The notes below the pieces were generated by a model. It made no database searches, was not told the DNA's origin, and saw only the letters and a list, made by a program, of their open reading frames with translations. Below, one piece after another: positions 55,665-63,516 of a DNA stretch of 64,000 nt. Within the stretch, counting starts at the first letter, position 1, and each line of letters starts with the position of its first letter. The DNA comes from Candidatus Heimdallarchaeum endolithica (GTDB lineage Archaea > Asgardarchaeota > Heimdallarchaeia > Heimdallarchaeales > Heimdallarchaeaceae), in NCBI GenBank assembly GCA_021513715.1, contig CP084167.1, forward strand, positions 1,066,571-1,130,570, written 5' to 3'. The position numbers were made by a program, and so were the translations under genes.

Positions 55665-56473
55665 ATGTTAGAAAAAAATGTTTTTTTTTCTCCTTGGTCT
55701 TATTTAGCTTTTACCTTAATTTATTCCTGGTCTTTTTGGTTTATTGCTATATTCTCTAATAAAGAAGCTCTTCAATTTCCCACTGTTATCTTCTATCTTC
55801 TTGGAGAAACAGGTCCTGCTGTTGTTTTTCATATTCTTCTCTATTTAAACAAAGAAAGTGATATGTAAGAATTTTGGAAAAGAGTTATTAATTTTTGTTG
55901 TATTAGTTTTTCTTGGTTTGGCATTATAATAGTTGTTACTTTATCAGCTTCACTATTAGCAATTCTAATAGCTTATCTTTTTCAATTTGGTGAGAGTAAT
56001 TTTACTGGAATAAGAAATTTTTTTACAGAACCAAGTTTAATTTTTCTAACAATAAGCTTGAACCTTGTTGCTGTTTTCTTGGAAGAAGTAGGGTGGAGAG
56101 GATATGCTTTAGACAAATTACAACTTAATTTTTCTGCTTTGCTATCCAGTTTATTCCTTGGTCTCATTTGGGCTGTTTGGCATATTCCAATTTTTTTCAT
56201 TAAAGGAACCTATCAAAATGAGTTAGGATTCAATAGTTATCAATTTTGGTTATTTATGTTCAACATCATAATCCAATCTATATTAATAACTTGGATATTT
56301 AACAACACTAACAGAAGCATTTTAGCAGTTATTTTCTTTCATTTTTTTGTTAACTTCTTTGGAGAAATTTTGATTTAGGTGATAAAACAGAAATAGCAAG
56401 AGCAGTTATTTTCTTTGTCTACGCATTATTAGTAATAATTATCTTTGGCCAACAATCTTTCGTAAAAGAATAG
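55665..56473 (+). pseudogene. CPBP intramembrane protease (CAAX protease-like), stop plus frameshift
   Basis: The reconstructed protein would be about 269 residues with several membrane helices. The first catalytic motif EEVGWRGYAL and second GLIWAVWHIPIFF are intact, and the C-terminal FFHFFVNFFGE carries the last His. The frame is broken twice: an in-frame TAA at 55866-55868 (SDM, stop, EFWKRV, probably a former Lys/Glu/Gln codon), and a one-base loss in a T-run near 56375, after which the correct C-terminus (GDKTEIARAVIFFVYALLVI) continues in another frame to TAG 56471-56473. Family members cleave membrane proteins or act in bacteriocin immunity. Unless the assembly is wrong here, no functional protein is made. 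Confidence 0.78.
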
Positions 56474-56625
56474 AAACTATTAAAGAACTTTTTTATTTCA
56501 TTTTATTTGTTTTAGTTTCAACCTTTTAATTTTTTAAATTAAATTATATTTGTTATTTTTAAAATGCGTTATATTTAAATACAGTTATTATACATTTAAT
56601 TAGATTATTAGAGGTGATAAAAATC

Positions 56626-56925
56626 ATTAAGAATAAAACTGGAATCTTCGTTAACATTAGATTTTGGACCGACTTTCCAGATACAGAAGAAGAACAAAAG
56701 CAAGCTTGGGCAGCCGGTACTCTGTATGTAAGAGCATCAGAACATCATGAAATAACATCAGAAAAATCTGTTCAATTTAACAACTTAGAAGAATTCATGA
56801 TAAAGTTAGATGAAGTTTTAAAACTCAATGGAGTTAAATTAGTTATAAGGGATGAAAATGGTAATCTTGTTCCTAGATTGGGAAAGGGATATCCAAAGGG
56901 AACCTGGGCTGGAAGATATGAGTAG
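56626..56925 (+). CDS. Small unknown protein with probable ATT start
   Basis: About 100 residues with WAAGTLYVRASEHHEITS, NLEEFMIKLDEVLKLNGVKL and an end in GKGYPKGTWAGRYE; looks like a small alpha/beta domain, no family recognised. GAGGTGAT (56611-56618) is an almost perfect ribosome binding site; the GTG at 56614 lies inside it, while ATC 56623 and ATT 56626 are 4 and 7 bases downstream. It directly precedes the interrupted Smr-domain gene and was probably its operon partner. Confidence 0.55.
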   Translation: MKNKTGIFVNIRFWTDFPDTEEEQKQAWAAGTLYVRASEHHEITSEKSVQFNNLEEFMIKLDEVLKLNGVKLVIRDENGNLVPRLGKGYPKGTWAGRYE

Positions 56926-56954
56926 ACTATTCAGATTTCAAACTTGAATTTAAG

Positions 56955-58496
56955 TTGGGGAAATGTATAGAGTGTGATGTTCACGGAAAAAGTTTGAGTG
57001 AAGCTAAAAGGATGGTAATACAAACTCTTAAAGAATGTCAACAAAAGGACATAAGAATCATAGATATCATTCATGAGTTGAAATTTTACGTAATTTCTTC
57101 AGGACTCTCCCCAACCAACCAACAAACTTAGCGAAAGTTGTGAAGACTGGCTTAAGAGAACATGAAAGACACAGTCTCAATTAAGTTCTCAAAGGGGTTC
57201 ATCTCCTTATCCCGGGAACTCATAACTCCCAAAGGGAAAACCGGGTGTCGTGGGAATGAAACCTACGTCTTTAAGCATATAGCTCAAGACACTAGATAAA
57301 TGAGAATTAAATATATAAAGATAGCTGAAAAGTTGTTACACTCCCCAATATTTTGTATTTTTTATTTAAGCAAATGTGTTTCAGGTTGTTATTGGTCTAA
57401 TAACTCCACAAACTAAAAATTTAGTTTTTTACGTAAAAAAGTATCTCATGGTTACAAGAGGGGAAGAGTTCTAAAAGACTATTTCAAGTCGGATTCTTTT
57501 CTTAAGGAAACAAGAAAATTGGGATGTGAACTAATATACGAAAATGATGATATTTTCTTAAATCCAGGTAGAACTAGTTATTTAATTCGATTCATAAATG
57601 GGAATGAAGAAAAGAAATCGATTCTATCAAAAGAATGGATAGGTTTTATTGCCCATAAAGAATCCGAACAAAAGACAGAAAAAGATTTTCAACAAGGCTT
57701 CTATTATATTAAAGAAGAGACACAATTTTGTGATGAAGAAGAATCAATATTGATGAGTGATAAAGAAGATGATGAACTAGAAGAAGAATACACTCTTTTC
57801 ACAGATGAAAATGAACAAAAGAGAGAAGACCAAAATAATTATGAATTCCTCAGCATCACAGTGCCTGAACGAGAGTACACGATTGATAATATTTCTCCTA
57901 AAGATAATATTGCTGATTTAATTCACGGATTCAGATTGCGAATTCCAGAATACTCTAGTTATGATTTATTACTAGGGTTAACTTATCAGGGTTCTGGAGA
58001 TCTAACACTTCGAATTTGTAAATATAATTTCTATAATCAAATGATTCTACCTAAAGATAATATTGATTTTATTAAATCTGATAAAAAATTGCATTATATA
58101 CATGATTTTGCAGAGGGGTTAGAAAAAATAATTGACAATTTTGCAACTCTTAATAAGATTAAACAAAATAAAGAAAGAAAAGTCTTAAATTCAAGTTTAA
58201 GAACAGGAACAAGTTGTTATCTTGTGTACTCCCTCTGCTATTATAAAGATAATAGACATATTGGAATAGCTTTTTATCCAATCGACAATAAAACAATTTT
58301 TCGAATCTTTAGGGTAGATCTTCCTTATTCAGCTCAATATGAAGTAAATATAAGAACAGATCATTATGGAGGGCACAAATGTATAGACATCTCTATACAA
58401 GGATTAAACTACAAAAAATTTATCATAAGTTTTAAAGAACTGTTTATGAAAATTCTTGAATATTTGGATGAAACAGATACATTATTTATACTTTGA
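56955..58496 (+). pseudogene. Smr-domain gene split by a 371-bp mobile element
   Basis: The frame before the element reads IECDVHGKSLSEAKRMVIQT and then RIIDIIH, the first half of an Smr domain (DLHG..EA.....L and IIHG motifs). After the element the same frame resumes HGYKRGRVLKDYF, completing IIHG[YKRG]. Removing 375 bases (element plus one CATG copy) rejoins the frame exactly. The downstream part, about 325 residues from 57519, has an acidic linker and a beta-rich C-terminal domain of unknown family. Smr domains bind or cut nucleic acids. The 5' start is unclear (TTG 56955 or a non-ATG codon after the stop at 56921). The C-terminal 325 residues might still be translated from TTG 57519, but no binding site is seen. 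Confidence 0.8.
57076..57446 (+). mobile_element. 371-bp MITE-like element, copy 1
   Basis: Flanked by CATG on both sides (57072-57075 and 57447-57450), a 4-bp target duplication inside the Smr gene. Ends are imperfect inverted repeats: AGTTGAAATTTTACGTAA on the left and, read from the other strand, AGATACTTTTTTACGTAA on the right. The interior has GC-rich foldable sequence (CCCGGG...CCGGG with an inner TCCC/GGGA stem) and a short frame starting MKDTV that ends early here. About 98% identical, by eye, to copy 2 at 62541-62911, which is inverted. Too small to encode a transposase, so it needs one supplied in trans. Confidence 0.8.
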
Positions 58497-58822
58497 GTTT
58501 GGAAAACATTCTTTAAATTGGAAAAAAGTATTACCTCTCACGTGTCTGATTTGTTATATCAAACTTGCGATCGCAATATATACCTTTTTCGTGGTCCCTT
58601 TGCTCCAGTAAATTGATAGAATACAGGTTTGTAACTAAGACAAAGAAGAAGATAATACAAAATCATCACACCATAGACTTTCTTGTAAGATAAGCCGTAA
58701 CAAAACAGCAAAGTGCATTATTATAAGGGCATCTAAACATTTCGATAGAAATTAGTATATAGTATAAAACAAAAAGTTAAATAATAAAGCAAACATAGAC
58801 TACGTCTAAAGGCTTGAAACAA
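58497..58822. other. Spacer, no gene seen
   Basis: About 325 bases between the interrupted Smr gene and the HAD pseudogene, which converge here. Slightly richer in G and C around 58540-58600 than its surroundings, but every frame is broken and no repeat or RNA-like fold stands out. It may be remains of an older gene. Confidence 0.35.
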
Positions 58823-59592
58823 CTAAAGTTTACAACTTTTTAATTTCTCAAATTGTATTAACTTTGTTAATTTTTTCAATAAGAGGTAGTAGTTCTTCCC
58901 TCTTTCGTAGAAGTATTTCACTGCCACATCTTGCTCTTTTAACACTCTAGACTGTATTACTGTTGCTCCTGTTTCTTTTGCGAAATACAACTTGTTGGGT
59001 CTATCGTCAATAATTAAAGAATTTTTAGGTTCAACTCCAGCATGTTCAAACATACGTCTATAAAAAATAGTATCTTTTCCTGCTCTATTTAGGATATCTA
59101 GTCCATAAAATTCAGTAAAGAGGTGGACTATTCCCATTCCTTTTAAATATCCTTTCAATTCCCAAGAATTTTCAGCTGAAGCCGTATATAGTTTATATCC
59201 CTGGTTAGCTAGCTCTTTAACAACTTCAACTATTCCAGGAACAGCAGATTGTACTCTTTATCTGATCCAAACTACTGCTTCTCTGGCTAGCTTCAATGGT
59301 TTATCAGGAAATTTTTCCATTAAATCAAGGTAAACAAACTTATCTTTAATCCAGTTGAACTCTAAGAAAGATATTAGTTCTGTATAATCTATGTCAGGAT
59401 CATCCTTTATTGAGTTGTAATAGTTTTTTAAGTATCTTTGAAATGCGTATTCGTTTGCTTTACTCCAATCATTTAGTGTTTTTCCATATTTAGGGCAAAA
59501 AACTCGTAAATTAGTTTTTGCCATTGTTTCTCTCTTAAACTATTATTATTCAGCACTCCTCCGTCGTCAAAGAAAATATTCTCTAATTTCAT
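58823..59592 (-). pseudogene. HAD-superfamily hydrolase, frameshift plus in-frame stop
   Basis: Read from ATG 59592: MKLENIFFDDGGVLNNNSLR has the HAD motif I (FDDGGV), then WQKLIYEFF. The frame must shift by one at the A/T homopolymer 59497-59502 to continue PKYGKTLNDWSKANEYAFQR. An in-frame TAA (59258-59260) then interrupts VVWIR, stop, RVQSAVPGIVEVV. The rest is intact: LYTASAEN (motif II), and LIIDDRPNKLYFAKETGATV (motif IV DD...N). HAD hydrolases dephosphorylate small metabolites. Two independent lesions make a pseudogene likely, though the homopolymer shift alone could be a sequencing error. Confidence 0.78.
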
Positions 59593-59765
59593 CCTAAACG
59601 TCTAAATCTTTTTTGTTATTAAGATTTCCTAATTAACTCACTAGTCAATTACATATTCTTATTTAATTTGTAATAATATAAAATAATATTCTGTAACCAT
59701 TTTAGTGTGCTTTATTAGAGAAATTATTGTAAAGTGTCTAGTTTAATAAGCAAAATTTATTATTC

Positions 59766-59775
59766 CACATATGTG
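59766..59775. promoter_or_regulatory. Palindrome upstream of orphan VapB
   Basis: CACATATGTG, a perfect 10-base palindrome 11 bases before the VapB ATG, where an autoregulatory antitoxin site would be expected. It overlaps no other gene. Confidence 0.45.
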
Positions 59776-59786
59776 TACGTGTATAT

Positions 59787-59993
59787 ATGGCTACAAAAAC
59801 TATCTCGATAAAAGAGAAGGTATATAAAAAATTAGTAGCAATGAAAAGAGAAAATGAAAGTTTTAGTCAGTTGCTTAATCATCTAGTTAACGAACAAATA
59901 TCAAATGCTACTTTAGAGAAACTTAGAGGAATTATGGAGTTCGAAGATTCAACGTCTCTAATAAAAAAAATAGAGAAAAGGAGAGAAGATTAG
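59787..59993 (+). CDS. vapB: VapB-like antitoxin, orphan
   Basis: 68 residues: MATKTISIKEKVYKKLVAMK followed by ENESFSQLLNHLVNEQ matches the archaeal VapB (UPF0330/DUF217) pattern, in which an N-terminal strand and two helices form an AbrB- or RHH-like DNA-binding unit; the C-terminal helix KKIEKRRED would bind a toxin. The toxin gene that should follow is reduced to nine codons (60000-60029). The antitoxin alone may persist as a regulator or as protection against related toxins. Confidence 0.75.
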   Translation: MATKTISIKEKVYKKLVAMKRENESFSQLLNHLVNEQISNATLEKLRGIMEFEDSTSLIKKIEKRRED

Positions 59994-59999
59994 ATACAA

Positions 60000-60029
60000 A
60001 TGATTATTTTAGACAGTGTGTTTAGATAA
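60000..60029 (+). pseudogene. Nine-codon remnant of a VapC toxin gene
   Basis: Six bases after the VapB stop, an ATG begins MIILDSVFR then TAA. MIILDSSV is the canonical start of PIN-domain VapC toxins (first catalytic Asp). No PIN-like sequence follows before the ATPase promoter at 60097, so most of the gene is deleted. Confidence 0.55.
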
Positions 60030-60096
60030 CCTTGATAAATTTGCGTCTTATACATTTTCTTTAAATTAAATAATGTCACTATTCTTTTAGAAGAAA

Positions 60097-60105
60097 TTTA
60101 TAAAT
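60097..60105 (+). promoter_or_regulatory. TATA box of ATPase/nuclease pair
   Basis: TTTATAAAT centred 24 bases before ATG 60125, predicting a leaderless transcript that starts at or next to the first codon (ATGATG). Confidence 0.55.
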
Positions 60106-60124
60106 ACTAAGAATAGAAGTATCT

Positions 60125-61810
60125 ATGATGGGTAAAAGGAATTTAATAGATATTGTTAATATTGGCCCTATCGAAGAAGCAAAAATTGATATTAATAATT
60201 TAACAGTGCTAATAGGGCCAAATAATTCAGGAAAATCCTATGCAATATTATTATATCACTCTTTAATAAAAGGATTAAACGTTTTGTTAGACCAATTTCA
60301 AGCTAGAATTCTCAAAAAATTGTATGAGGATAAATTTAACGGAAAATTTAAAGCTATAAAAAAAGATGAAGAAAAAAATCTTTTTGAATTTATTATAGAA
60401 TTCTTTTGGTTCATCATTGAAGAGTTTGTTTCAAGTGATATAGCAAGTAAAACAGAAATACCTCAATTAAATAAAAATGAGTTAAAATTTTTCAAAAAAG
60501 ATGGAACTTTAAAGGAAGATCCTGACACAATTTTAAAAATATTAGCTAACGAGATTGATGAAGTATGGCAATCCCTTATTAACGAAAAGCAGAATGTTGC
60601 AGAGATATTTTATAATAGTTTATATAAGACTTTTAGATTAGAGCCCAATCATCTAATTTCATGGGGAAGTAATGAGAATAAATCGCTTATTAAATTGTAT
60701 TATGATGATTACATTTTACAGATCGAACTATTTCCACACAGTAAAGTTACGGACACACTAAAAGTAAATATTTCATATCCTTCAGAAAATTGGAGAAGAC
60801 ATATAATTAATGCTATTAATGAGATTATCAAATATAAAAGAGGATACACACTGTTCTTTGAAGAAGCTCTTGATGGAATATTATTTGAAGAACATAGAAC
60901 CTCTAACGGCAAATCATTAATCTATAACACAATGAGAACATTTATCTTGCGTAACTTCATTACAAGTTTAAGGAATGAACTAGTATTAACCTTGGTTATT
61001 CCTGCAGGGAGAGGAGCATTAATACGTGCTCATGATGTTCTTACATCTGCAATTATTAAACAATCTACTACAATTGGACTTGAAGAAGCAAGTTTTCCTG
61101 GACTTATGGAGCCTATAGCTAGTTTCTTAATTGATCTAATAAATGCTAAAGACAAATTAAAAGAACATGAGTCAAGTAAGATAAAAGCAAGTAGAGAAAT
61201 AGGAAAAATATTATTGGATTTTGATAAAAGTTTATTGAAAGGAAAAATAAGTTTTGTTGATGATAAGGATCTATTAAGTTCTCTTGGTAAAGCAATATAT
61301 TATGAACCCTCTAACACAAATGAAAAGATACCTCTAAGAAATGCTTCATCAGCGATAGGAGAGCTTTCAGGACTTAGACTGTTTTTAGAATCACATCTAA
61401 ATGAATTGCATAACTCAATTATTATTATAGAAGAACCAGAGGCACATCTTCATCCAGAAATGCAAATAAAATTTGTTAACAATTTAATTGATTTAAGTAA
61501 GTATGTTAAAGGCATTATTATAACTACTCACAGTGACTACATAACTCAAGGAATAAACATTCGCATTTTAGAAGATACAGTAAATAACTTAAAAGTAAGT
61601 AAGAAAGAATTAAAAGAAAAACAACCATTTTACAAAAAAGTTTCCGTTTATTGGATGAAATTTAATGGAAATAATCAAAGCATCACTCAAAAGATAGCAG
61701 TAGAGCCCGACGGATTACAACCTGAAACTTTTCTAGATGTTATTGACGAATTGGGAAATAAAACATCATATCTATTGTCCAAAATAGACAATTATAAAGA
61801 AGAACAGTAA
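60125..61810 (+). CDS. OLD/AAA_15-type ABC ATPase, putative defence protein
   Basis: 561 residues. Walker A is IGPNNSGKS (about 30-38) right after an N-terminal strand pair, as in AAA_15/OLD/RecF-like ATPases. A long insert (about 60-380) separates it from the ABC signature-like ASSAIGELSGLRLFL, Walker B IIIIEEPEAHLHPEMQ and the switch His in IITTHSDYI. No TOPRIM nuclease domain follows, so the nuclease must be separate. Such ATPases typically act as sensors in anti-phage systems. The start is leaderless (TATA at 60097). The partner gene at 61824 begins 13 bases after its stop, with a strong binding site, and encodes a nuclease-like protein. Confidence 0.8.
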   Translation: MMGKRNLIDIVNIGPIEEAKIDINNLTVLIGPNNSGKSYAILLYHSLIKGLNVLLDQFQARILKKLYEDKFNGKFKAIKKDEEKNLFEFIIEFFWFIIEEFVSSDIASKTEIPQLNKNELKFFKKDGTLKEDPDTILKILANEIDEVWQSLINEKQNVAEIFYNSLYKTFRLEPNHLISWGSNENKSLIKLYYDDYILQIELFPHSKVTDTLKVNISYPSENWRRHIINAINEIIKYKRGYTLFFEEALDGILFEEHRTSNGKSLIYNTMRTFILRNFITSLRNELVLTLVIPAGRGALIRAHDVLTSAIIKQSTTIGLEEASFPGLMEPIASFLIDLINAKDKLKEHESSKIKASREIGKILLDFDKSLLKGKISFVDDKDLLSSLGKAIYYEPSNTNEKIPLRNASSAIGELSGLRLFLESHLNELHNSIIIIEEPEAHLHPEMQIKFVNNLIDLSKYVKGIIITTHSDYITQGINIRILEDTVNNLKVSKKELKEKQPFYKKVSVYWMKFNGNNQSITQKIAVEPDGLQPETFLDVIDELGNKTSYLLSKIDNYKEEQ

Positions 61811-61823
61811 AGGAGGGGTTACT

Positions 61824-62393
61824 ATTCTTGAACAATTAAAAACTATTTACCCAAATTGTACTTGTATACAATGCAAGGAAGAAGGATTAACTGTTTATTT
61901 TACCGATAAAGAACTCCCACGGAATTATCCCCTCAAAAAATGCAAAAAGCAGATATCTGTTCTAGAAAAATTCTCAATTGATCCTCAAGGTACAACAAGA
62001 AATACAAATTGTGAATTTCCAATCTCATATAATCAAGAAGAAATTTATCAAACAGGTTTTACTGACTTTTTAGCTGTAGTTAATAAAGAAAATAACTTTC
62101 CAGAATATTTATGCCTAATTGAACTTAAATCTTCATTAAAAATAACAAATGAAACAGAAATGAAGAAAATAAAAAGTAAGTTTGAAAATACCCTTAAAGC
62201 TTTAAAAAACGATGGAATAAATCTAAATCTAAAAAATATTGTCTGTGTAGTATTTTATGGAAAAAAAAGATATTATCCTAAAAAATCTAAAGGAATCTTC
62301 ATAAAAATGAATATCAATGTTTTCGGAACTAGTTTTCCTATATTTGAGTTGCAAAATTATAAACCATTATGCACTTTACCTATATTTGAATAA
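61824..62393 (+). CDS. Putative PD-(D/E)xK-type nuclease partner, ATT start
   Basis: About 190 residues in a frame open from inside the ATPase gene to TAA 62393. There is no ATG, GTG or TTG before ATG 62160, yet the upstream part is clearly coding. GGAGG at 61812-61816 sits seven bases before ATT 61824, so translation probably starts there (ILEQLKTIYPNC..). The core TGFTDFLAVVNKEN followed by YLCLIELKSSLK has the Asp ... Glu-x-Lys spacing of PD-(D/E)xK nucleases. Four Cys occur in the first 60 residues (CTCIQC and later). With the ATPase it would form a sensor/effector defence pair. Nuclease assignment is from motif only. Confidence 0.6.
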   Translation: MLEQLKTIYPNCTCIQCKEEGLTVYFTDKELPRNYPLKKCKKQISVLEKFSIDPQGTTRNTNCEFPISYNQEEIYQTGFTDFLAVVNKENNFPEYLCLIELKSSLKITNETEMKKIKSKFENTLKALKNDGINLNLKNIVCVVFYGKKRYYPKKSKGIFIKMNINVFGTSFPIFELQNYKPLCTLPIFE

Positions 62394-62540
62394 GGAATTA
62401 TATGTTTTTCATTATTTTGCAAGTTGATAACCCTTCTTGTAAGGAGGTTCTAACTAGAAGAAGACCTTAAGGCAAGATAGAGTAAATTTATTGTTGATTT
62501 CATATTTTTCTTCTAATTTCTTGAAGAATTAATATCCATA

Positions 62541-62911
62541 AGATACTTTTTTACGTAAAAAACTAAATTTTTAGTTTGTGGAGTTATTAGACCAATAACA
62601 ACCTGAAACACATTTGCTTAAATAAAAAATACAAAATATTGGGGAGTGTAACAACTTTTCAGCTATCTTTATATATTTAATTCTCATTTGTCTAGTGTCT
62701 TGAGCTATATGCTTAAAGACGTAGGTTTCATTCCTACGACACCCGGTTTTCCCTTTGGGAGTTATGAGTTCCCGGGATAAGGAGATGAACCCCTTGGAGA
62801 ACTTAGTTAAGACTGTGTCTTTCATGTTCTCTTAAGTCAGTCTTCACAACTTTCGCTAAGTTTGTTGGTTGGTTGGGTAGAGTCCTGAAGAAATTACGTA
62901 AAATTTCAACT
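62541..62911 (-). mobile_element. 371-bp MITE-like element, copy 2 (inverted)
   Basis: Exact same length as copy 1 and opposite orientation, with only a handful of base differences by eye. Flanks are CATA (62537-62540) and CATG (62912-62915), a nearly perfect 4-bp duplication. In this copy the internal minus-strand frame starting MKDTVLTKFSKGF stays open for 84 codons to 62571, because the early stop of copy 1 is absent. Whether that frame is ever translated is doubtful. Confidence 0.8.
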
Positions 62912-62933
62912 CATGTTTCTGTTGGACATAAAA

Positions 62934-63185
62934 ATGACAATTGATAGTGTTGAGTATCAAGGAAAGACAAGACCAAAACAACAACAATATGAACTTAAGC
63001 ATCCAAAAGAATACAAGTTATATTGGGCAACTTTTCCTGTAACAGACAGAAAACAAATTGAAGGCAAAGAGAAAATACAAATCTATGTTGATATAAAATT
63101 CTTCAGTAAGAAATTCAAGAGATATAAGAAATATACAGATTTACCAGAAGAGGATTTAAAGAGGTTCATATATTCTATTCAATAA
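62934..63185 (+). CDS. Small unknown protein beside mobile element
   Basis: 83 residues from ATG 62934; an ATG at 62913 lies within the CATG flank of the element and adds seven doubtful residues. Basic and mixed alpha/beta (YELKHPKEYKLYWATFPVTD, QIYVDIKFFSKKFKRYKKY). No family recognised. Its natural promoter may have been displaced by the element inserted directly upstream, so it could be a truncated gene. Confidence 0.45.
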   Translation: MTIDSVEYQGKTRPKQQQYELKHPKEYKLYWATFPVTDRKQIEGKEKIQIYVDIKFFSKKFKRYKKYTDLPEEDLKRFIYSIQ

Positions 63186-63339
63186 ATTATATTTTAAAAA
63201 AGAAGGATTGCAATAGTAATATAAAACTCTTCGAGTTCTTGTAGCAAACTTTCCGTTTATTGAAAATACTTTCATAAAGAAATATTAAAAATGGGATTTT
63301 TTCGAATTAAATATAAACCCCTATTAAATAACTATTTTT

Positions 63340-63447
63340 TTGGATGATTTAGGTACTGAACTGAACTTCAACAATATTACACTCAAACAAGTAATTATAC
63401 TTACAGTAATTAAACAAGAAGAGAGGATTAGAGCTAAAAAAAAGTAA
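63340..63447 (+). CDS. Possible 35-residue leaderless small protein
   Basis: From TTG 63340 the frame reads LDDLGTELNFNNITLKQVII, then a basic end (RIRAKKK) and TAA at 63445-63447. AAATATAAA at about 63309-63317 is a TATA box at the right distance to start transcription at the TTG. The rest of the 330-base gap (63186-63516) shows no gene. A short charged helix of this size could be an antitoxin-like or regulatory peptide, but the evidence is thin. Confidence 0.25.
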   Translation: MDDLGTELNFNNITLKQVIILTVIKQEERIRAKKK

Positions 63448-63516
63448 AGAATAATATTCAAAAATAGCTTTAAGCTTTAAATAGAGTAAGCTGTTTTATA
63501 TCCATTTCTCCTTTTT

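Noticed and set aside
57180..57300. Transposase or TnpB remnant inside the 371-bp element
   Set aside because: The short frame MKDTV... has no DDE, zinc-finger or HUH motif I can recognise, and it ends early in copy 1.
57072..62915. Composite transposon bounded by the two 371-bp inverted copies
   Set aside because: Copy 1 has its own CATG duplication within the Smr gene, whose second half lies inside the interval, so the copies inserted independently rather than carrying the interval.
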